Source: Verticillium longisporum (lineage: Eukaryota; Ascomycota; Sordariomycetes; Glomerellales; Plectosphaerellaceae). From it: a DNA stretch of 64,000 nucleotides. A program made the translations under genes and the position numbers. Of the stretch, positions 57,576 through 64,000 are shown piece by piece (within the stretch, counting starts at the first letter, position 1; each line of letters opens with the position of its first letter). The DNA lies in contig JAETXT010000005.1 in NCBI GenBank assembly GCA_019188255.1, positions 1,426,001 to 1,490,000 of the forward strand. Reading direction: 5' to 3'. The notes beneath the pieces are model-generated. The model was given only the letters and a program-made list of their open reading frames with translations. It searched no databases and was not told where the DNA came from.

Positions 57576-59529
57576 TTATTCCTCGCAGGTGTCATCAGTC
57601 TCGGAGGGCTGGGGGGCGCTCGAGACGGCGCTCGAGACGGGGGGCTCGACGGTGGTCGTGGCGACAGCGGTCGAGGTGACGGTGGTCGTGGCGCCGGTTG
57701 GGGTGGGCAGGCACGAGCAGGCGGAGGAGACGCGGGAGATGACGTTCTGGCCGCAGGCGGACGAGGCGTAGCTGGGGACGACCTTGACGTCAGCCTCCCA
57801 GCCGTCGAGGAAGCCGGCGCAGAACTCCTGCGACTCCTCGAGGCGGCCGGCGACCGAGTTGGCGCGCAGGGCGCGCAGGCAGTTGTCGGCGTTGCACGTC
57901 TTGGGCTTGCACTTTTCGCGCTTGGTCACCTTGACGAGGTAGCCGCCGCGCTCGATGGTGTTGATCCAGACGTAGCCCGAGGGGAACTCGGCGTACGAGG
58001 ACCACGAGCCGACAAATGCCGGGTTGCCGCCGCCGGGGGCCGAGTCGTCCTCGGGGTAAATGTCAAAGTAGGCGACCTCGCAGACCGAGTCGCCGGTGGG
58101 GTCCTCGGGGATGGACGACACGTCGTAGACGCGCAGGCCGGCGCCGTAGTTGGACTGGTAGACGAGGCCGTCGTACTTGTTGACATACTGGTTGTGGTCG
58201 ACGGAGCGGACGGTGCCCTTGTAGAGACCCGTCTGCTTGGGTGCCTCGAGGTCCGAAATGTCCCAGATGTAGGTGACGGGGTAGCCGTCGATCGCGGGGC
58301 CGACGTGGGGGCCGGTGCGGCCTACCTCGTCGTACTCGTCGTCGAGGATCAGGTACTGCTGCCACTTCTTGTCGAGGACAGCGCCCTGGTGGGTGTACTG
58401 GACGCCCGTGTAGCTGGTGACCGAGACGATCAGGGGCTTGGACTTGTCGGTGACGTCGTAGATGGTCAGCGAGTCCTCGTTGTAGCCGTAGCAGATGTCG
58501 CGGCCGTCGTAGCGCGCGTCGGGGCCACGGTAGATGAGGCACTCAGCCTGAGAGGGGGGTTAGCAAGACAGAGATGACAGCAGCCTGGGTGGCGAGGGTG
58601 ACGCACATCGTGGACGTAGCCGTCGTCCTTGGCAATGCCGAGCTTGACGGGCTTGGAGGGGTCCTTCAGGTCGAAGAAGATGAAGCCGCCGAGGGCGCTC
58701 TCGTTGCGCGGGCGCGAGCCGACCGAGGCGCCATAGCCGGCCTCCTCGTTGATGACGACGTTGTGGGACGAGCCGATGGGCAGGTCGTTGAACCAACCTG
58801 TGAGGTCGGCCTTGCCGAAGCGGACGGGCTTGTCGCCGGCCTTGAGCTCAATGTCGAGCAGCTTGGTGAGGTCGAAGATCTGGACGCCGTGGCCCTCGAG
58901 CTCGGAGCCGACGACAATGTAGTTCTTGTAGCGGCGGACCTCCTTCCACAGGGAGCGCGCGGCGGCGGGCACGACGGCCGGCAGGAAGCCGAGCACCTTG
59001 ATCTTGCCCTCGGGCAGGATCTCGATGAACGAGGTGCCGTCGTACTGGCCGTTGGCGACAAACTCACGGCCCGACTCTTCGTGGACCCAGCCCCACGAGC
59101 CCGAGCCGGTACGGAGCTGGACGTCCGAGCCGGGCGAGCCGAGCTCGGCGTGGTTGACAAAGTCGTAGAGGTCGATGTTCTTGCACCGGAAGGTGTGGAG
59201 GGGATCCCCCTTGACGGCCTCGGCCTTGCCGTTAACACACTTGGTGTAGTTGAGGCGGGGCCACTTGGTCGAGTCGAGCAGACCGGCTGCCTGTTCGCCC
59301 TGCCAGAAGGAAAGCTTCTCGGCCATGATGTGCTCGTGGAGCGCGCCATTGTCGTAGAACTCTGTGTCGGGGGTTAGTCTCGCAGGGTCACAAGAAGCTG
59401 GTCACACCAGAGCCAGGACAGGAGAGGCGGTCTCTTACCAGCAGCGAGGGCCTCGTCCTTGGCAATCTCCTTGCCGATGACGGCAGAGGCAGCGGTCAGG
59501 ACCGCGCCGGCAATGGTGTTGTAGCGCAT
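57576..59529 (-). CDS. Secreted LVIVD-repeat 'regulatory P domain' protein
   Basis: Extracellular beta-propeller-like protein of a family often named regulatory P domain-containing in fungal genomes; its molecular role is unknown. Exons 59529-59439, 59361-58607 and 58547-57576, with introns of 77 and 58 bp; 605 residues. The N-terminus is a signal peptide (TIAGAVLTAASAVIG). LVIVD-like strands recur: 'NYIVVGSELEGHGVQIFDLTKL', 'GGFIFFDLKDPSKPVKLG', 'SLTIYDVTDKSKPLIVS', 'VTYIWDISDLEAPKQTG', 'GAGLRVYDVSSI'. They form the bulk of the protein. A Cys-rich module follows (C-x4-C-x4-C-x17-C..., near residues 485-560, ending 'SACSCLPTP'), then a Thr/Val/Ser/Pro-rich tail that is probably O-glycosylated and ends TCEE. 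No GPI signal. A TATA-like CATAAATAT (minus strand, about 59631-59639) lies about 100 bp upstream of the ATG. Confidence 0.85.
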
Positions 59530-61129
59530 GGTGAGGGTTGAGGGTTGACCTTGCGGAGGGCTTGTCTGGTGGTCGGAGGGGGGGTGAGGGGGCAAGAGCA
59601 GCGCGAGATTCCAGGAGCGCAGATCCCCCGATATTTATGAGAAAGATCTCCTTCTCTCTGCTTGGCTGGTGATGCCTAGACACCGGGGGGGGGAGGGGAA
59701 GGCTCCATTGCACGCTCATGCCTGTCGGGAGGACCCAGGCGCGAGAAGCTCAATCTGGCAGCTCCCAAGGTGGGATTATCCAAAGTCCTCCCCCCTCCCC
59801 GCCCTCCCGTCCACCTCTGGCCCCTGGGTTCTGCTCTGCGGGTGCCTGCGTGTCTGTGGTGACTTGTCTGTTTGTCTGTGTGTTGGGTCGGCGGCGGCGA
59901 TGTCGACATGGGATATTGCCAAGAATACCACGCCGCTATGGACGGATGGGGGAGGAGGAAAACGGCTTGGCGCGTTAGCTCACATGGGACCACGCATGGG
60001 CAGAATCGCATTGACAAATCAACAGAGGCTTATGTGCGGATGGCTAACTGCTTAGTCTCCGCTCCCCGCACTGTGCCTGCGTCGCTTTCTCTTCCGCGTA
60101 GAACAAGTCGAGAAGGTGGGCGTTTGCGCCATGCCGGCCCTGTCGACATGTGGTGAGGCGGGGGAGCCGGCCAGGGCTTGGGGGTATGGTGGCGAAAGGG
60201 GCAAGAGATGAGAGATCACCGTGTTCTGGGCCGGCGTTGTTCCCCTCTTGTGCTCTGTTGACTGTGCAGTAGGCAGGTATGGCGAGGAGGCCGAGATAGC
60301 CTTGTTTTTAAGCATGATGCCTAGTCTGTGGATCATCATTTTATCAATCAGCACGCCCTTTGAGGTCGCTTGGTCGTCTCCGCTGGGTTGCTATCCCCAG
60401 CCTACCCGAGTGTGCTCGAATCTGTTTGTCTAGACGACCTGGTGTTGAGTGCTGTGGCACTCCTGATGATTCGACTCGTTATAAAGAGTTTTATCTACCA
60501 TCAGCTAGGTACCCAGGTGTTCGTTGTCAAGCGTGAACCAGCTTCATCATCCACAACAGTACTTGTCAGTCGAAATAACGCCCAGCCGGTAGACCAGCCG
60601 ACACCTGACGTACAACCCAGTCGGCCGACTCCTCCAGCGAGCTCGCCATCGCCTCCTCATCGCGACCAATAATGACGTGAGGCTCATCGCGGGTCCCTTC
60701 CAAGCCGTCGTCGGCAGCCCTCTGCTGCCTCTCGCTCACCTGCCCGTTTTGCCGCTCGAGCGCCACCCCGACGGTGCCCGCGAATGACGAGATCCCACAT
60801 CCTGGTGACCGCAATCGAGCTGCCGAAATCTGCTTGGTGCCGATTTGCTGTGCCCGCTCTTCGACCCCTGTCGCTGTCATGTGCTGGGCCGCCGTCTGTG
60901 CAATCTTATCGGTCATGTTTATCTCGAGCTCGACCAATGTCTGCCAGTCGGCATGCAGTGAAAAGTGGGTGTCATGTGTTTGTCTTGTGTCCGCCGCCAA
61001 AAAGTAAAGGGCCCTCAAGGTTGGCGGACATGGAGTTTAGCCGCCTGTCATGTTGGTCGCAGATTTCGCGTCTATCCATAAGCTTAACCCGCAGCAGGCC
61101 AGAGGATTGCTCTGCCTCCTTTCTTCAGC
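59530..61129. other. Intergenic, one doubtful minus-strand ORF
   Basis: Begins with the promoter of the LVIVD gene. The only frame with a protein-like composition is 61018-60566 (-), 150 residues, rich in Gln, Glu and Ala ('TDKIAQTAAQHMTATGVEERAQQIG'). It has no motif I recognise and no visible promoter, so I do not call it a gene. Otherwise nothing. Confidence 0.45.
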
Positions 61130-63145
61130 GTCCACGTGAGTTTGGCCGTCACTCTGACTAGGTTCTTTGCTCCATCAGCCTCCAGCTGGGAGAGGGCAAA
61201 ACCCAAGGACCATCAATCTGCCCTCGCAATTCTCTCTACGACCACAGACATCCACGAACGGACTATAGAATGTACATCTACCGTCCAGGAACCCCTAAAC
61301 CAGATCTTATGTACCGCCCCCCGAATCCAGTTCCCCTTTCGGCACTAGCTAGACTCAGTGGAACACTCTTTCGTCGACGAGACGCGCAGGCTCACGTCAC
61401 ATCCGCAAATTCTCCTGGGCGCAACGGCCATGTCTCGATCCGACCAAAGAAACCTACCTTCTAGGACCGTACCCGCGAGAAGGGATTTGGATACTCCATC
61501 GGGAGCTCAATCAGCTTGGCATTCCTCCCTAGCAGCTGTATGCGAGGCCGTTGGGTTAGGCGGTACCTCCTCAGAGGACGCTAAGATCTTGCTGCTCCTT
61601 CTTTCTTGCCTCTCGCCGTCCGATAAGATCCCCTTAGATATCTTCTATGGAGCTATGCCACGCAAACGCTGGACCGCAGAAGGCGAGATTGAAGAGGTGG
61701 ATACAATCCACGTTGGCCTTGCTCCGGAACTTCGCAATTTGATCTCGGACAACCCAAGATTACGCAACGCCTTTCACCAGCTCGACTTAACATCGGCCGT
61801 ATCGAAGGACCCCGACCAGACCTACGCCTTGGATGAGGCCGTTGCGAGTCGCGTCCGTGAAAGTTTACGTACAGGAGACTTATCATTTTGGAGATGCCAG
61901 GCCGTCATTGTTGCGTATCGAGCAATCCCATGGAAATACATCCAGTCTGCGTAAGTTCAAGCCAACGAAGAGGTCATTCACTCATATAACCCGGTCACAG
62001 CACTCCGAACACGAAGCTATTCCTACCGCACTTCAAACATGCCCTAGAGGCATTCCAAGATTGCTACCATTCCCTGCCTGCCAGCACCAGAGCCGACCTT
62101 GAGCTCACCCTTATCGAAGCATCTCGGTTTCCAAATATGGCATGGAAACGCTTTATCGTTGGTCAAGCATAAATTGCTTCGCATGGTCTGGAGGAATGGT
62201 ACTTATCTTATTGCATTGCACAATCACAAAGCCTGCTAAGCCGGATTGCCGGAAACATGGACCATGCCGCCAACAGCATTAGCGATTTCTTTCAAGGCCG
62301 GGCTGGGAGTACTATGGATAAGAGAATGCGTTCAGGAATCGGCCAAGCGACCATCCAGCGCTCCTTGAACCGCATTCAGGTGGAAGACCTTTCTACCGCT
62401 AAGAGATTGTTGTAAGGCTGGAGCCCTCTGGACCAGACCCCGTCCGCACTTGAGAAACTGGTATTCTTTCGCAAGCACATGATGCTTGGAAGGTTCCTGC
62501 GGTTCCAAGGTGCGTTCAGAGAATCACTGATACATTTTGAGACTGCGCAGACAACAATGGGGCAGTGCAAAGACCTCATCTTCGATGAAGACCTCCGTGA
62601 TCTCACCTACGATCACGCCGACACGCTTCGAGAACTTGACGACATTACGTCTGCCGAAAGGCTCCTTCGTGCCCAAATCAGGCCCCGAGACCAAAGCTCT
62701 CTCTCGTCAGGCAGTTCACTTCTTGAGCTGTCACTAGCGGAAGTCTTGTTTGCTCAAAAACGCTTTCAAGAGGCAGATAAGCTTTACTTAGATATCCAGT
62801 CCCGTCCTGGTCTCCTTAAGCTTGAGAAACTGCGTTTGCATATCACGATGGCAAAGATACGCCATATCAAGTCCGATAACGATAGTGCATTATGCTGTTG
62901 GAGCGGAGCGTTAGAGGAACTTGGGAAGTTCCAGTTGACCAACGGCCGTACATCGCGAATAATCCTCACGTCCATTTACGACAACGCTGACTAGTCTTAG
63001 TCACGTCCGATTAGTGGACCAATATATGGAGCAGGTAGCATCTCTGGATGAAGCCGTAAAGCCTGGAGGTGTCAAGTGGTGGATTGCAGGCATGCGCCAT
63101 TGGGTAGAATATTTGCAGTCTCGGGGGTTTCGTAGTCGAGTGTAG
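61130..63145 (+). pseudogene. Decayed TPR-type gene (possible NLR-like C-terminal part)
   Basis: A long protein can be followed through several breaks. The frame read from about 61136 is stopped by TAG at 61346 and continues from 61349. After 'LLLLLSCLSPSDKIPLDIFYGAMPRKRW' comes 'HVGLAPELRNLI', then a clean 50-bp intron (61951-62000). It is interrupted by TAA at 62170 and TAA at 62413, continues through helical repeat sequence ('HMMLGRFLRFQGAFRESLIHFETAQ', 'SLAEVLFAQKRFQEADKLYLDIQSRP') to TAG at 62992, and then shifts frame to 'WWIAGMRHWVEYLQS', ending at 63145. Between breaks the sequence reads as normal protein. The helical pairs look like tetratricopeptide repeats; fungal proteins of this look often sit behind a nucleotide-binding domain, which is not visible here. 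The N-terminus is not found. Confidence 0.72.
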
Positions 63146-64000
63146 TCCGATGTACCAAACGAGAGCGTCGTCTGCTTTTTCCTTGATCAACATCGAGCCA
63201 CGGTAGAGTTACATCTCAAAAAGCGAGCCCCTCTCCCCTCGGGTATGTCAACGGGTCACCAAACAATGACCATGCAGGCGATGAAGGCTGACAACGACGA
63301 ACTCAGTTCAACAAGCCGGTGCTGATGCAGGATATGTCCCGAGTCAGACAATACCAAAGCTCGTCAGCGTGCCCGTTTCCGACATTGTTTGTACACGGCG
63401 TGCAGAGAGGATTTTCCCACATCTTCTGCCGCTTGCCCTGCGATCTGGCTGACTACCGTGTCCTGAGCGACAGCCTCGCTCAACACGGCGCTGACGTGAC
63501 CAAGCAGAGAAGTCTTCATGGCGTAGTGATGGGCTTAAAGACGACGATTACGACCCCGAGGCACGAAGAAGAAGCAAAAGCTCCGCACACGCAACCCGCA
63601 ATGCTGCGTTCGTCTTGGTCCATCTGTGCATCGTCGGAGAGTTCACGTCGCCGTCCCACGACGCTGCAATGGCTGCGCTGTGTTGTTTCTCACGGCCGGA
63701 AAATTCGAGTACAGAAATCCGCAACATGGTCCGCGAGGCGTTGGGGTCGAACTTGATGGTGTCGTGTAAACAGAGGGTGGGCCAGGAGACGTAGGATTCT
63801 GGGTGGTCTGATTGAGCGACTCCCCCGAGAGCACTCAGGTAAGAGGATGTCGGTGCCCGTGCTCGCGAGCTCGCGGAGCATCTTGGCGTCCTTGGACCGC
63901 AGTCGATTCCGTCCATCTCTCATGTCGACAGCCAAATACGTCGGATTCGAACCCCCTGACCCGGTACATGAAGATGGCGAACGGGCTCCTCGGCGAATCC
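63146..64000 (-). other. Right end with coding-like remnants
   Basis: On the minus strand, 'AVDMRDGRNRLRSKDAKMLRELASTG' (about 63935-63860) reads like protein and seems to continue in the next frame as 'YLSALGGVAQSDHPESYVSWP' and 'TIKFDPNASRTMLRISVLEFSGREK' (about 63845-63690). This suggests one gene with a frameshift or missed intron, running in from beyond the window. I cannot name a family, and plus-strand frames in the same place show nothing better. Confidence 0.3.

Noticed and set aside
60566..61018. 150-residue Gln/Glu/Ala-rich minus-strand ORF
   Set aside because: No motif, starts inside another frame's region, and no supporting splice or promoter signals.
1..64000. CRISPR array, bacterial operon or prophage signals
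   Set aside because: All repeat arrays lack the regular repeat-spacer pattern, genes contain spliceosomal introns, and the sequence is clearly fungal.
1..64000. tRNA or rRNA genes
   Set aside because: I saw no cloverleaf-like segment with A and B box sequence or rRNA motif; a tRNAscan run would be needed to exclude them fully.

Overview
The window is nuclear DNA of a filamentous ascomycete. Short GT-AG introns, GC-rich coding sequence, an AT-rich block with a strong repeat-induced point mutation (RIP) signature and Fot1/pogo-type transposons all point to Pezizomycotina. Sordariomycetes, perhaps Hypocreales, is my guess from overall look only.

Positions 3.3-33 kb hold what looks like a complete galactosaminogalactan (GAG) biosynthetic locus. 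In order: an Agd3-like polysaccharide deacetylase (-), an Ega3-like membrane-anchored GH114 endo-galactosaminidase (+), an Sph3-like spherulin-4/GH135 hydrolase (+), a Uge3-like UDP-glucose 4-epimerase (-) and a giant Gtb3-like multispanning GT4 glycosyltransferase (+). The epimerase supplies UDP-Gal/UDP-GalNAc, the membrane synthase polymerises and exports, the two hydrolases trim the chain, and the secreted deacetylase exposes amines that make the polymer cationic and adhesive. The genes are separated by long intergenic stretches (up to 5.7 kb) full of short tandem repeats. A siderophore-type MFS transporter (-) sits convergent to gtb3.

From about 35.5 to 38.6 kb I see only small doubtful ORFs. 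From 38.66 to 47.47 kb lies an AT-rich block with roughly 200-bp direct repeats at both ends, best read as a RIP-destroyed LTR retrotransposon. Two nearly identical 1.85-kb pogo/Fot1-like elements are inserted in it in opposite orientation. They have intact terminal inverted repeats and TA target duplications and show no RIP, so they are younger than the block. Each transposase is frameshifted.

The right-hand part holds ordinary genes: an SRR1-like protein (+), a fusion of a diaminopropionate ammonia-lyase-like PLP enzyme with an M20 deacylase (-), a possible small two-exon gene (+), a small membrane protein (-), a CAX/VCX1-type cation/proton exchanger (+), a secreted LVIVD-repeat 'regulatory P domain' protein (-), and a decayed TPR-type gene (+). 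The last 850 bp hold only coding-like remnants.

All calls rest on reading translations, motifs and splice sites by eye; no database search was possible.
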